From Nemertoderma westbladi (taxonomy: Eukaryota; Xenacoelomorpha; Nemertodermatida; Nemertodermatidae), in NCBI GenBank assembly GCA_032718475.1, contig JAUCBJ010006596.1:62001-126000 (forward strand): a stretch of 64,000 nt of DNA, in the 5' to 3' direction. Below, piece by piece: positions 31,701 to 43,350 of the stretch (position 1 is the first letter of the stretch; every line of letters begins with the position of its first letter). A program made the position numbers and the translations under genes. Under the pieces are notes generated by a model that was not told the DNA's origin, ran no database searches, and worked only from the letters and a program-made list of their open reading frames with translations.

Positions 31701-31810
31701 GTGATGCTTCTATCACACAATTATCATTAATATATAGGGCCAAATGTAAATGTCCATCTGTCTCCGCCCGTCAATCTATCTGTCCGTCCGTCTGTCTGTC
31801 AGTCCATCTA

Positions 31811-32222
31811 TGAGATTTAGGTTTCCGATTAATTCTCAGTGACTTCCAAATCCTGGAAAGCCTATTCAAGTCTGCCCATGCCTTTCCCTTACGTATTCGA
31901 AGGTCCTCACCTGACTTCCGGATCCATGATCCCAGGTAACAGAAGTCGTCCACATGCTCAAGCATACCATCCTTTGAGCTTATGCTCATCCGATCAGAGA
32001 CTTGCTGAGGACTTTCAAAGTTAACTGTCAGAATTTTGGTCTTTCAGGAGTTAATAAAAAGACCAACACTAGAAGCAGCATGTTCTAATGAGCCGAGGAG
32101 CCGTTGGGCTCCCTCTAATGATTCTGAGAGTACTCCTAAGTCATCAGCAAAGTCTAGATCAGTTAGGTACTTAGCAGGATTTCTTCGACTTCTGGAGCCA
32201 GTAGGTGGAGTTATCATCACCC
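31811..32222 (-). pseudogene. LINE reverse transcriptase fragment
   Basis: A 410-bp minus-strand piece matching the middle of the LINE RT: DLDFADDLGVLSESLEGAQ, MSISSKDGMLEHVDDFCYLG and RIRKGKAWADL. Both ends are internal to the ORF, so this is a rearranged piece rather than a normal 5'-truncated insertion. A (TCTG/TCCG)n microsatellite lies just outside its left edge (31760-31805). Confidence 0.85.
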
Positions 32223-32262
32223 CATCAAAGGATATTGTCAAAGGATATACGACACCATTACA

Positions 32263-33845
32263 TTACATAATACATCGATTGGTAATGTGGCTCTTAGTAA
32301 CAATGCTCCCATTGGTATAAAAGCCATAGCCAACGTGCAAAGACATGCTCAAAAGCCACTCCTTCGTTAAATCGACTACTTCGCCTTCGCGTGGCTGATG
32401 ACCTGGGTTCTTAACTGAGCTCATGCTTCCACCGCTGTGGTTGCTATCATTAATGTTGAAGCCCTTGCTGTCCTCAGGTTCGAGACCCTCCTCATGTTCA
32501 TATTCTTCGAGCTTCAATCCACTAGAACTTATATGCCACCCAGTGGGTTGTGCATTTATTTTGGTATCCGATAGCAAGATCAAACAGATCATGGTGAAAA
32601 AGGCTCCCCCAATATACTTGGCTATTCGGGTAGCATATTCATTCCCCAACCTATCTAATCCATATCCCAGAAGGCCCATGCCGAACAATCCCACGCAGAA
32701 AAGAATGTCTCTCCTGGCGTGGTATCCACTACTAGTGCGCCGATTACTCAAAAATTGGAGAAACAAGCTCACTAGACCCACAAAAGCGAAAAGAATTGTG
32801 GTGATGAGCCAATCCCCAACAAAGAGGTAACCCACCACAGTCATCACTATGATCTGATCACGTTTGGATCCAAACTGTCTCTCCAACAATACTATTGGGA
32901 TTCCGGCCCAAAAAGGGAGAATTCCGATGACAATGGCCCTGTAAAATATCAGATTATGCGGCCATTCGCCACTGGCATCTTGCTCGGACCAAAAATATTG
33001 TTCATACAAACAGTTGCCAAAGGTGGTACGCGGTATGGCTTAGATAGTAGCTCCCCGATCCGTAAATGATTGCTGCCATCCAGGTATTGATCGATCCAGC
33101 AACTAGCAGTATACAGATACCACACAAAGACAGGTAAAACCGAGTCGTCCACCTGGCAACATACAATATCACGATCTTGAGGATGTCCCGAATACATTTG
33201 AGATGTGCCACGCTAATCAAGTACGCATACTGCAGCCAATAGGTTACAAGATAATACAAGTTCTTGGTCCTCCAAATGAAGATTCTCCATCTTTGGCGGC
33301 CATGCCCTAGATAGTGGAGCAATCTAAACCGAATGGAGACCACCAAGAGATAATCAAAGCGGGCCCACAGGACACGAAAAAAGTATCGTAAAACACGAAT
33401 CCTCGACCATACCGGGTAAGTGGGGGGCAGAGCGTGAGGGTGTGGGGTGGGAGGTGGGGGTGAGACATGAGGGTGGGGGCTGGGGTGGGGTTTTGGGTGA
33501 GACAGAGATGGGGGCAGACCTGTCGACATCGATCTATCCGCCATTAGCCAAGGCAAGTTATAAGCCACAATACACCACGGACTCTTCACAGCTGTTAAAC
33601 ACTCGGAGACTCTTGTTCTAGAGATCAGATCCAATATTGCTCGATCCCTTTCCAACCACGCCTTTCGAGGTCTGGAATTTGTGGAGCAAATGACATTGCC
33701 ACAGACACCACGGTATTATACAGAGGACGTATAGGACTGCATGTGGGGGGCGACGATTGTACCATGTGACGAGTCTCTGATCCAATGGCAAAATTGCATG
33801 ACACGGGACAGGGGTGGTACCAATACCACAATTACAGTTTGCCAT
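32263..33845 (-). pseudogene. Multi-pass membrane protein, family not identified
   Basis: Minus-strand frames 33845-33618, 33655-33002 and 33009-32263 join by small shifts into one hydrophobic protein of about 450-500 residues. Visible features: a Pro/His-rich low-complexity stretch (about 33550-33420), a basic aromatic segment, then several membrane-spanning stretches (FYLSLCGICILLVAGSINTW, IVIGILPFWAGIPIVLL, ILFAFVGLVSLFLQFL, DILFCVGLFGMGLLGYGL, GAFFTMICLILL) and an acidic, Ser-rich cytosolic-looking tail. The single-base shift at about 33002 lies between two well-matching parts (TAYHLWQLF and YEQYFWSEQDASGEW). It is not a mobile-element protein type I know; a host gene, processed copy or gene with short introns is possible. 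Confidence 0.45.
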
Positions 33846-33965
33846 TTGCTCATCCTAATGACGCCTTTTACTGAACTTAAAACTGACAACACTATGTTAG
33901 AGACTTTAGTTTGGATACTTTGTCATTCCTCACTGACACACCGAACTTTACACTAGTAGATAGGA

Positions 33966-35746
33966 CTACTACTACTAGGATCGGCATGCTGCATTGCAGC
34001 TGCATTTTTAAGAATGCTGTGCCGGCTTGTCAACAAAATTGCACCGCCACAACTCCCTATCACCCATGACATTTGCTAGATCATCCGCATCTTTAAGGCC
34101 AGTGTCCTTTAAGATGCGTCTCAAGAAAGTCATGGGCTGTCCACCATGCTTATTCACTCCATGAGGCTGCCAAAGTACAAGATTATGCACTGGCTGGTCC
34201 TCACAGCGAAAGCAATGTCCTGCAAAGCGGAGGCAATTTTGTTCTAGTGTCAAGCTTGGGGGAACCAATGAGACACCTCCAATGTTATATAGTGTCTGGA
34301 TGGAGATGTGTGCATTGTACTTGACACAATGAACCCGGCGTAGCATTCTTGCGAATGTGCCATCCAGAGATTTGGTGTCCTCAGCAGTTAGAGCCCAGCA
34401 TGGACTCCCGTAGAGGAGCACTGGAACTACTGCTGCTCTAAATAATCGGACCTTAAGTTTTCGATTAATTCTAGGTGACTTCCAAATCCTGGAAAGCATA
34501 TTCAAGGCTGCCCATGCCTTTCCCTTACGTATTCGAAGGTCCTCACCTGACTTCCGGATCCATGATCCCAGGTAACAGAAGTCGTCCACATGCTCAAGCA
34601 TACCATCCTTTGAGCTTATGCTCATCCGATCAGAGACTTGCTGAGGACTTTCAAAGTTAACTGTCAGAATTTTGGTCTTTCTGGAGTTAATAAAAAGACT
34701 AACACTAGAAGCAGCATGTTCTAATGAGCTGAGGAGCCGTTGGGCTCCCTCTAATGATTCTGAGAGTACTCCTAAGTCATCAGCAAAGTCTAGATCAGTT
34801 AGGTTCTTGGCAGGATTTCCTCGACTTCTGGAGCCAGTAGGTGGAGTTATCATCACCCCATCATCATTATGATGATCTAAGGACATGCGTAGAACATAGT
34901 CAACCACAATAATGAACAAGAATGGTGCAAGTGTGTCTCCTTGGAGGACGCCCCATAACACTTCAAATGGTTCTGTGTCACCGTCAACAGTAGACACAAA
35001 TGTTGTCGAACCATCGTATACTGATCTGATTGCTGCAATAATTTCATCAGGAATCCCATATAATGAAAGTATGCTGAACATACGTGACCGAGAGACTGAA
35101 TCAAAGGCCTTGAAGAAGTCAACAAAGATAACAGATGCCTGTCTTTCTTTTTTGATAATTCTTCAATTATCCTTCTAAGTGCCAAAATGGGCTCCATGGT
35201 CCCACGACCTTTACGGAACCCATTCTGATTTCCACGGAGCAGTCTCTCAATGGGATCCCTGATGCGATTTAATAGAATCCTATTGTATAGATTTGCAGCA
35301 ATCAAGATCAATGAGATTCCCCGAAAAGAACCATAGAGTGTTAGGTTGCCCTTCTTGGGAACTGGCACCAACTTATTTGTTTTCATTTCTTGTGGGACTC
35401 TTGTTGTTCGGTACATGTCTACTATGATGGGATAGATGAGCTTTAAACACTCAGGTATTTTAAAGACCTCAGGGGGAACACCATCTACTCCACTGGCACG
35501 ATTGGTCTTCATGCTCTTTGCAGCAGCCTTCACTTCTGCAAAGGAGATATCGCCAATGGGAATATCTGGGAGTACAGACTCAGACACTTTTACTTCTATA
35601 AAGTTATCAGGCAATACCCTGTCATTATTGAGGAGCTTTTCAAAGTGGGCTTTCCAACCATTGAGGCGATCGGCTGGTGATTCAGCCTTAACCTTGGTGG
35701 TTGGTTGGCTTTTCCGCCCAGGAAGCAGATTGATCGATTTCCATGC
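33966..35746 (-). mobile_element. 5'-truncated LINE copy with (TAG)n tail
   Basis: The insertion is bounded by a perfect 10-bp duplication, GTAGATAGGA, at 33956-33965 and 35747-35756. On the minus strand the element ends GATCCTAGTAGTAGTAG, a short (TAG)n tail instead of poly-A. The 5' end is truncated relative to the copy at 59.4-63.1 kb at the position equivalent to 61174. This is a textbook target-primed reverse transcription product. Confidence 0.9.
34008..35614 (-). pseudogene. LINE reverse transcriptase (one frameshift)
   Basis: Two frames (35614-34877 and 35081-34008) cover the RT domain and C-terminus. The upstream one has NRASGVDGVPPEVFK, LVPVPKKGNLTLYGSFRGIS and NQNGFRKGRGTMEPI. The downstream one has GVLQGDTLAPFLFIIVVDYV, the FADD active site in DLDFADDLG and the C-terminal LRRVHCVKYN ... 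MTFLRRILKDTGL. A small deletion near 35130 removes the AVIFVDFFKAF-type motif A region and shifts the frame. The protein copies LINE RNA at a nicked target. It is inactive and lacks the endonuclease because of the 5' truncation. Confidence 0.9.
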
Positions 35747-35756
35747 GTAGATAGGA

Positions 35757-38500
35757 ACCTGACAGCCAAGACGTTACTGGCAGAGGTGATGGGGGATCTA
35801 AAAACAGGGGTTAAACACAAACTGACACATTCAACAGACTAATTAATTCAGGTCAACCTGACCTACGAAAGGCCTACGTATAAGAATGCTTCTAAAACAG
35901 TGGCACAGTGGAATAAGAGTAACATCAGTACAGTATGAGAGGTGTGAAAGTACTATGAGCGCTATTAAAATTAAACTAACTAATTAAATTAAACTAATTA
36001 AACTACAAGATACGAGTTGTGAATCATACCAGTAACTACTGGGTAGAACTGAGTTATGAGTTCACAACCCAAAGAGACTTAAATGAATGTGTGAAGTACC
36101 GGTACATGATTTAGATAGAAAGGCCAAAGTATCAATAGGAACCAGCAGCCAAACCAAGGGGGTATCATGTGGTTGTGCAATCTATCAGTTTTTACTTTAC
36201 TTTACTTGCCGTTTTTTCTTACTGGTTTTCTTCCCATTTCTTTATTATTAGTTTTTACATTCTTAATTTATCACCAGTTTTTAAATGCCTTTTTTCACCT
36301 GGTTTTTACTATTCATTTTTTCTTTATTACCTATAAAAGTTTTGACTTTTCTTTTTAATCACCATGATTTACTTGCCTTTTTCTTACTGGTTTTTATTAT
36401 CTTTTTCTTCGATACCAGTTTTTAATTGCCTTTTTTTCGTATTGGTTTATCTTTCCATTTTTTTTTAAATAATGCCTGGACTATCGCTAAGCAGCTGAAG
36501 TGCTGCTCCGATTCGCCTCAGATTATAAAAATATTATTTAATCTCTTGATTGATATAATTATATATATAGATTTTGTAGGTACTGCAGTAGCAGAACCAG
36601 TACTGTGGCATTCCACATTTAGTGGCAGTAGTGTTGTGAAACCGGGATGAGATATCTGAAATACAGTAGGAGGTAGCTAACAGCCTAAGTATTGGCCTAC
36701 TATGTAATGTACTGAACTGATATAGCATAGAAGCTACAGATAGACAGGCCTATGTTTACAAAGTACTTAGGCCTATGCTTACACCTAAAATCAAAGCAAT
36801 TAAAATAATATAAATACGGTTACAGTATGCTACATTTGCTTCCTGCCTTGCAAAAACTGCCTTGTCTTAAAAACAAATATGAAGAAAAGTGGTCCGATCA
36901 TGCGATTGATCTACATTCAGACCATTAGCTATAATATACATAAAATAACGCAATACCCAAACCCAGAACAGTAATAATGTACAGAATATTGTTGTTGGTT
37001 TGCTTATACGCAGTGCAGGCATAACATGTAACCAAATGATAGCCAAGAGTTTAGCTAATCAATGAAGGGCGCTGGAAAAGCTATCTGCTGGTGAGTGATT
37101 AGTAGCAGAGTGGAATTATTTGGTGTAACCATCGAAATGAAGGTAGAGAAATAACTAATATGGGTTAGATGTAATACAACAGGTTCTATGGGGAGATAGT
37201 ATAGAACACATTAGTTTGGTAGGACAGCTGAGTTTGTGAGAGAGAGATGGGGGTGGGGGAGTGGTGGGCTTTGGGAGTAGTTATTCATTGATTGTCAAAG
37301 GTTCACTGGTCCACTAGGATACAGTGCTTTAGATCCACAATAATTTTTTTTGTCCATTGAATTTACTCATTATGTCCGGTGATTTTATCTTTTTATGTCC
37401 GCGGAAATTGCTACTGGTAATGCCGCTCTCTTAGGCTATTTGTATGGAGCAGTATATTGTAGGTATAAAACCTTACAATTATACTGTATTATACTACAAT
37501 ATATTCGGATTAGAGGAATGGTGGTTCTGTGTTAATCAACAATTTATTAATGTTATAAGTAGTAATGATTTGATTTTAAGGGATATATTTTTATAAAAAT
37601 ATTATGAAGAATTAGAAAAATTGTAATTAATGAGTATGAATTGCGCCCACCCCCCAACCTTCCTTAGGGCATTTAATGTTTTATAGACCCCACCATTACT
37701 AATAGTGTTATTGATATGAAAAAAGACAGTAAAAGTTAAAGCCCAATTGCCCATTTTCATATTTTTCATATTGTACTGTATTTGTAACCAAGTTAGTGTT
37801 CGGTACAAATAATATCAAATATAATACTGCACAAAACCTTTACGATAATTAGTTATTGACACAGTTATATAAATTGTCCAGTAGATATTTGAAACTGTCT
37901 ATTGTCTAGAGAACTTATTGCCTTTACATTTTGGATCTTGTTATTGTGAATTCCTGGCTTCTTTTAGTAATCCAATATGAAGTTGTTACAAATAATATTT
38001 AAGTACAATATTTACATTATGTGCTAATAAATTCCTCTCCCAAGCCAATATTTTTCTTACTACAAACCACATAACAGCATTTGGTTAATTAAATGCAGCT
38101 TATTTACTGTTCTCTGATTGGGCAAGACCAGACGTCTATTAAATGGTTGGCGTATAAGACATTTAAGGAAAGGTGGGTTGACTCATTGTATTGTGTTATC
38201 AAGGTGTAGGGCCTACGTACACCTTATGTGTTATGCATTGTATTGTGCATTCTGTCCAATTGTTCATTGCCAAGCAACCTCATACAGTCATAATAAACTC
38301 GAATAAATAAACAACCTGTTAGGCCTACCAAAAGCAGTACAGCAGTAGTAGCCTCTCCTCTACTACCACTACCACACATCAACAGATGGGCTTGAGTTGT
38401 TGGTATTAATTTTTTTATTTACAGTTGTTGGTAGTAGGCCCACTGTAGTACATAGTCGATGTTGAAGCGCAGGCGATCAATGAAGGCACTTTTGGCGCTA
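35757..38500. other. Non-coding stretch
   Basis: No supported gene in 2.7 kb. A polypyrimidine block at about 36185-36460 repeats a TTACTGGTTTTT.A..CTTTTT phrase at irregular spacing. The phrase GGCCTA is frequent. Small open frames (36167, 36426, 37602, 38118) lack motifs. Confidence 0.5.
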
Positions 38501-38584
38501 CTTTAATGTGAGATTCACTTACAATCTGCCTTTCGCTCTGGCGAAACACACTCGGAATACCCGAACGTATTTTATGTTACATTT

Positions 38585-39486
38585 TTATGTTTATGCCGAA
38601 CGTACAATCATGGGATGGACACTCTGCGGCATCAAGGAGGAGACTATAGACACCTATACATACCTCCCTAAATGTCAGATTAAAGAGAATGCAACCTCCG
38701 TGGGTTATTGTTCAGCTACAGACCTGGGCGAGGATTTATTCCTTGAGACCGAGAAAACCCAGCAGGAGATGACCAAATACTGCAACCTAGAGACCCTAGA
38801 GTTTGCCGAGAAGGACGAGAACCCGTCCGAGGAAGATCAATATTGTGTCGACGTTCTTGATCAGGCAACGTTCAAAGATGGACATTGGTGCTCGCCCATG
38901 CTTTGGTGGCTAGTAATGTTGTTGATAATGATAATGACGTTAATTGCAATAATAACATTGAGACCATTAATGGGAGAGCACGGACTAATTTACCGTAATA
39001 CCCAGATGGTGAATGCCCCGGTTGAGTCCCTTACACCTAACCATCTACTCGGAAGACCCAAGACCAACATTCTTCCAGAGGAAACGTTCCCAGATCCCTA
39101 CAATATCGCGAGACATACCAATTGGAAGAAGGCCCAAGCGTTGGCGGCACATTGGTGGAGAATCTGGGCCCAGGAGTATCTCATAACCCTCCGGACCAGG
39201 AGGAAGTGGAGCAACACCTATAGGAATGTCGCAGTTGGCGACATGGCGACAGGAAGACCTCAAAGACCGTGTACACTGGCCTGTGGCGCGAGTTGCAGCA
39301 ATACACCCGAGTAAAGACAGACTTGCGAGGACTGTGACGATACAAACGGCAAAGGGTCACTACCAACGCCCTATCCAGAGGCTGTGCCTTCTTGAAGGCA
39401 ATGGCAGTGTTGACTCCATGAGAGGTGATAAGTTCCCTACTCAGGATCCTGCTGCAGACATTGGTGACAATGCTAAACCCGTTTAA
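38585..39486 (+). pseudogene. BEL/Pao internal-deletion relic (protease end joined to integrase end)
   Basis: The first part (from about 38610) reads IMGWTLCG and ETLEFAEKDENPSEEDQY ... FKDGHW, the boundary between BEL/Pao protease and RT. After about 90 unrecognised bases the frame picks up the integrase C-terminus: ESLTPNHLLGRPKTN, NWKKAQALAAHWWRIWAQEY and RTRRKWSNTYRNVAVGDM. A shift at about 39226 leads to WPVARVAAIHP ... RPIQRLCLLEG. RT, RNase H and most of integrase are missing. It represents a different BEL/Pao family from the 17 and 43 kb integrase tails (tail sequence differs). No enzyme activity is expected. Confidence 0.75.
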
Positions 39487-39489
39487 ACC

Positions 39490-41585
39490 TTTTTCATCCT
39501 GTTGACAAACTCTTTTAAACTGTGATTTACTGACAATGATAATGGACCCCCCTTAAACCAACTGTAACCACGCAATGGTGTTTGTATTTGGACATAGACA
39601 TGATAGTGTTTCCTGTTCGCTCACAGTCCGGGTCACAATTGTCCAGACACCGTGGCATGGTAAGGCTTGATCTTTTTGGATACAGCCATAAGATTCAAAA
39701 AATTGCATTCTGTATAGAAATTGAAGTAACAGTAAGTAATTGGTCAACATCTAACGTGACAAAATCATAAAAAATGACATGCTATTCATTGGCATCCTAT
39801 ATGGATTACGGGATATTTCAGATGGCAGTATATAAATATAATATTGCTTGTCCACAGTACCCTCTAAAAGTGGCAGCCCGCATAGGGCCCAGGATCTCGA
39901 AAGGGTTAATTTTATAATGAACTTATGTTTAATATTTTAAGACGCAACTACGGATGATCCCAGATCTCAATGCCCGCGACCATGTTGGAATTACACGGAG
40001 GGAGAGGGTGGTACATCCACGGCTGGGGGCTACCTTGGTCGATGGTGTACCTGAAGACGCCAGAGTAATATCATGCGAGATCATTTCCATTGGAACTAAA
40101 TTCTTTTCCATTGGAACTAAATTCGCATGAGGCTTAAATTGGAACTAAGTACGGGGAATCATAATTGCCAATTGCCAAATTATATTTTCTAATTGGCTGC
40201 AATATATTTACTGTAAATCTAAAAGGCCATTTTAAATATTTTGATATTTTGATAGGGCCACTGTTAATAAATTTAACTAACTCAATCTAACATGGGTGTA
40301 TTTTCCCAGGAAAGCCATTTAATATATTTGTTTTGGGTTTTAGGGCCATATCTTTGTATTTCTAATTCAGGGAATATTCTAAGGAAATCTTGATAAACCT
40401 GATAAACCTATGATAAATAAATGATAAATATATGATAAACCTGATTGATCTGGGAAGCTACATTAAGCCTGATTCTGATAGTTAAGGAAAAATCTGGAAT
40501 CCCACCAAATAAAGGCCAGGCATGTTTATAATAAATCTAATTATACATAATGAATGGGAGAATCTTTTAGGCTCGTTAAGCCAAGTTCACCACGATGGAT
40601 GATCATCCACAGTAAATCATTGCACTCTGTTTCCCAAGTTGCTTTGGTTCCCATTTATCGACCACTGAAGGATGAAAGCCAGCCAGTGTTGGGCTAGGCT
40701 GCAGCATTTAAAGCACTGTGCCGAAACAGTGCTGCCCCATCTAGGGATCGAACCAGAGCTTCGTAATTGGATGCCCAGGAATGTCATCACTAGACCTGTT
40801 TATACTTTATTATAATTAACATTATAATTACATTATATATTATTTATTATATAATATTAAATATATAAAAATAAAATATAATATTACATTTATCTGATAT
40901 ACCCTGCAACCGGTCTATCTTTACCAAGTATGACAAGTCGAGCAACAGCTAACCAAACCTACGATTGTTTGGCGAATTCAGCATCAGTGCCATTGGGTGA
41001 CAGTGATAGAACCCGGGTGATAGAACCCAGTCCATATCAGTTATAAGACTCAAGAACCAATAATTGTTTGGTTAGCTAGCACAATTGTAACAAATGTTTC
41101 TATATTATGGGAAATTGTGTCAAAATTTAGTTCCCAAAATGTTAACTGGGGAGGTTTTCTTCTAAGTTTCTCCACTACCTTTCTAAATTTGTATACATTA
41201 CCACCCTGAACTACCTGCCAGACATATTATGCTAAGAAGCCCAAATCTACTGAACTCTTAGATATACTTAGAAATGGAGCGAACGAAAATGTTGACGACT
41301 TCTCACCCGAACATACTCTAGCCGTTTTATTTAGACAACTACCAGAAACCGATGTTATTCAATTAACCTCAAGTCGTGATGTGATATTAAATCTAGATAG
41401 AACTCTTTCTAGATAAAATATCTAGAAAATTCTAGAAAAGATAGAAATATCTATCATTTTTTTTTCAAAAAATACTAGCTATTAAAAAAACACACTAGCT
41501 ACCATAAAAAAATATCTATTAAGGTTCTAGAACATTCACCAATATCCAAAAAAAAACACTATAAAACAATATTATATTTTTTGTG
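39490..41585. other. Non-coding stretch apart from a SINE
   Basis: Mostly AT-rich. A short plus-strand block at about 39945-40110 reads RMIPDLNARDHVGITRRER then VVHPRLGATLVDGVPEDARV, which looks like a decayed coding sequence I cannot name. AT-repeats occupy 40400-40445 and 40800-40890. Confidence 0.4.
40590..40798 (-). mobile_element. tRNA-derived SINE
   Basis: On the minus strand the head reads GGTCTAGTGATGACATTCC (A-box-like) and CTGGTTCGATCCC (B box, 40744-40756), the internal RNA polymerase III promoter of tRNA genes. The body then has TTTCGGCACAGTGCTTTAAA and TTTCATCCTTCAGTGGTCG, shared with the SINE at 55.2 kb, which proves one family. It depends on a LINE for mobility. No cloverleaf-capable tRNA remains. 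Confidence 0.75.
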
Positions 41586-41588
41586 CCG

Positions 41589-42106
41589 CTACACCACAGC
41601 AAGTAGAGCATGGCAGATAATGCTATAGAGTTTGGCATGGCCAAGGTCACTCAGGTGTATACCATCGGAGTGCATCAAGGTTCCTCCCTGCACCTGATGG
41701 CATAATGCACCTTGCATTTTAATTAGAACGCCGTTCTGGGCGTGGTCGAGCCACGCTGCCATCCGCATATTTGTGGCAGCACGACGTGAATTATAATTGG
41801 GGTCCATAGACACACCTTTAGGGCGCATTGACCTTGGGAACATTTGTGTCCATAAGACACAGGAAGCACCATTGGAAGAATATTCCTGATCAATGTCTTT
41901 AATTTGGAGACAACGTAATCTGTGTCTCTCACACACAGATCGTTGCTTCCAAATACAAGTACAATGAAACAAGGTTTATTGTCCCAATTGGCCATTGTAT
42001 TGCTTATTGCCGTTCTGCTGGAAGTATGTACAATTGAAGTACTTCTGTAGTAAGTCAGTAAATACTGAAGTAGGCTTAATCCCTTGCGGTCTGCCGGTAA
42101 TGACAA
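41589..42106 (-). pseudogene. SGNH-type hydrolase-like relic (frameshifted)
   Basis: Two minus-strand frames overlap. The upstream one has FIVLVFGSNDLCVRD, the GxND block III of SGNH hydrolases. The downstream one ends with MHSDGIHLSDLGHAKLYSII, the DxxH block V with catalytic Asp and His. Block I with the nucleophilic Ser is not visible upstream. SGNH domains of this shape are often found as accessory parts of invertebrate retroelement ORFs, and no host exon structure is apparent here. Function by homology would be ester hydrolysis. The frame shift near 41850 and the missing block I indicate a relic. Confidence 0.65.
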
Positions 42107-42641
42107 TTCAAATAATAGGCCTGTTAGAGCGTTACATTGTATGCATTGGAGTTATGTTTTTAGGTAGTCGGGGGAACTTCTAGAGTTGAAATTTCTACTT
42201 CGTTTTTTTTTAATTGCATTTTTTATTAAAATTAAACTTTTGGAATAGGGCCTACCGGTAGAGTCTAAAATTCAATGTTTTTTTCAATTGATCTTTTGGA
42301 AAGGCCTGTCGTAGCTTTGGAGATATTGAAATCTGGATTTGGAATCCTTATTGGTACCTGGTAGGCTTATTCCATTGTACGTATTCTCGTAGTATTTCAG
42401 CTAATTTTGAAATGCAATAAACCACGTACATGACGATATTAGAATCATTGAGTCTTCACACACATAGAATTGGTTTTGTTTGCGGTTATTTTTTATGATT
42501 TGGTTTGTGATTTTGTTTGTGATTTGGTGTGTGATTTGGTTTGTGATTTGGCTGTTTGGTGTGATTTCTTGTGCTTAATAGTATAATTAATTCTGTAATT
42601 GTTAATAGTGTAATCCTAATACTAATCTAATACCCGGCTCA

Positions 42642-42873
42642 AATCAATTTGGTGCACACCACTTGGCTGCCCGATTTTTTTGGTTATAGAGCATAGAGTG
42701 ACTACTGAGTGTCTGACCATGTGACTACTGACTGTCTGAGCATATGGTTTCCCTGAAATGGAAAAGTGATCGTTTATTGTTTTGGTTAGAAAAGCCTGCG
42801 TCATTAACCTGATCCTTTTCCTCTAAATGCGCTATTTAAAAAACAAACACAAGTGGTGTGCACCAAATTGATT
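42642..42873. mobile_element. 232-bp element with perfect 23-bp inverted ends
   Basis: Positions 42642-42664 and 42851-42873 are exact reverse complements over 23 bases (core TTTGGTGCACACCACTT). The interior has a small duplication, TGACTACTGA(G/C)TGTCTGA. Size and perfect ends fit a MITE, the non-autonomous form of a DNA transposon. No clear target duplication is visible at the ends. Confidence 0.75.
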
Positions 42874-43056
42874 ATTAAGCCTACCTACTGTAGAAACATG
42901 GACCGCATACATATAAACGGACGTAACCCCATCATAAATGTAATGAGTAATAACCAACGACGAGGTCGTATGAGTCGGCGCGGACGTCGAGGGCGGCAAT
43001 ACCGCCCATATATTGACCTCTCAGACGTCCGCGCCCCTGTTGTACCCATCGCATAC

Positions 43057-43350
43057 ACAAGCGCAGAGTATTGGAGAAGGTGGGTTGAGGAATACCTACC
43101 CACGCTTCACAAAAGAAGTAAGTGGAGGAAGTCAAATAGGGAGTTAAGAGAGGGAGATCTCGTGATCGTCACGGATGATACTATCATCAACAACCAGTGG
43201 CGGTTGGCGAGAGTGGTAGGCACGTACTCCGATGAGGACAGAAGAGTCCAATCGGTAGAAGTGCGGATAGGTGGCAAGATAGGTGCGAAAGACAGAAAAA
43301 CCTACAGGAAAGCTGTAGGGAAATGCTGTCTATTAGAAGGAGCACCTTAA
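43057..43350 (+). pseudogene. BEL/Pao integrase tail, 5'-truncated
   Basis: From SAEYWRRWVEEYLPTLHKR to KCCLLEGAP this matches the end of the 17-kb copy with about a dozen amino-acid changes. The match starts abruptly at 43057. The frame is open upstream to 42853 through a basic RGR-rich stretch (RRGRMSRRGRRGRQYRPY) that is not integrase, so the longer open frame is an accidental chimera with sequence next to the MITE. The region is the nucleic-acid-binding tail after the integrase core. Confidence 0.8.

Noticed and set aside
34475-34872. Plus-strand open frames in the LINE copies
   Set aside because: They recur in every LINE copy opposite the RT frame and carry no motif, so they are antisense shadows.
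42853-43350. 165-residue protein with an RGR-rich N-terminus fused to an integrase tail
   Set aside because: The integrase homology starts abruptly at 43057 and the basic part is adjacent unrelated DNA, so the fusion is most simply accidental.
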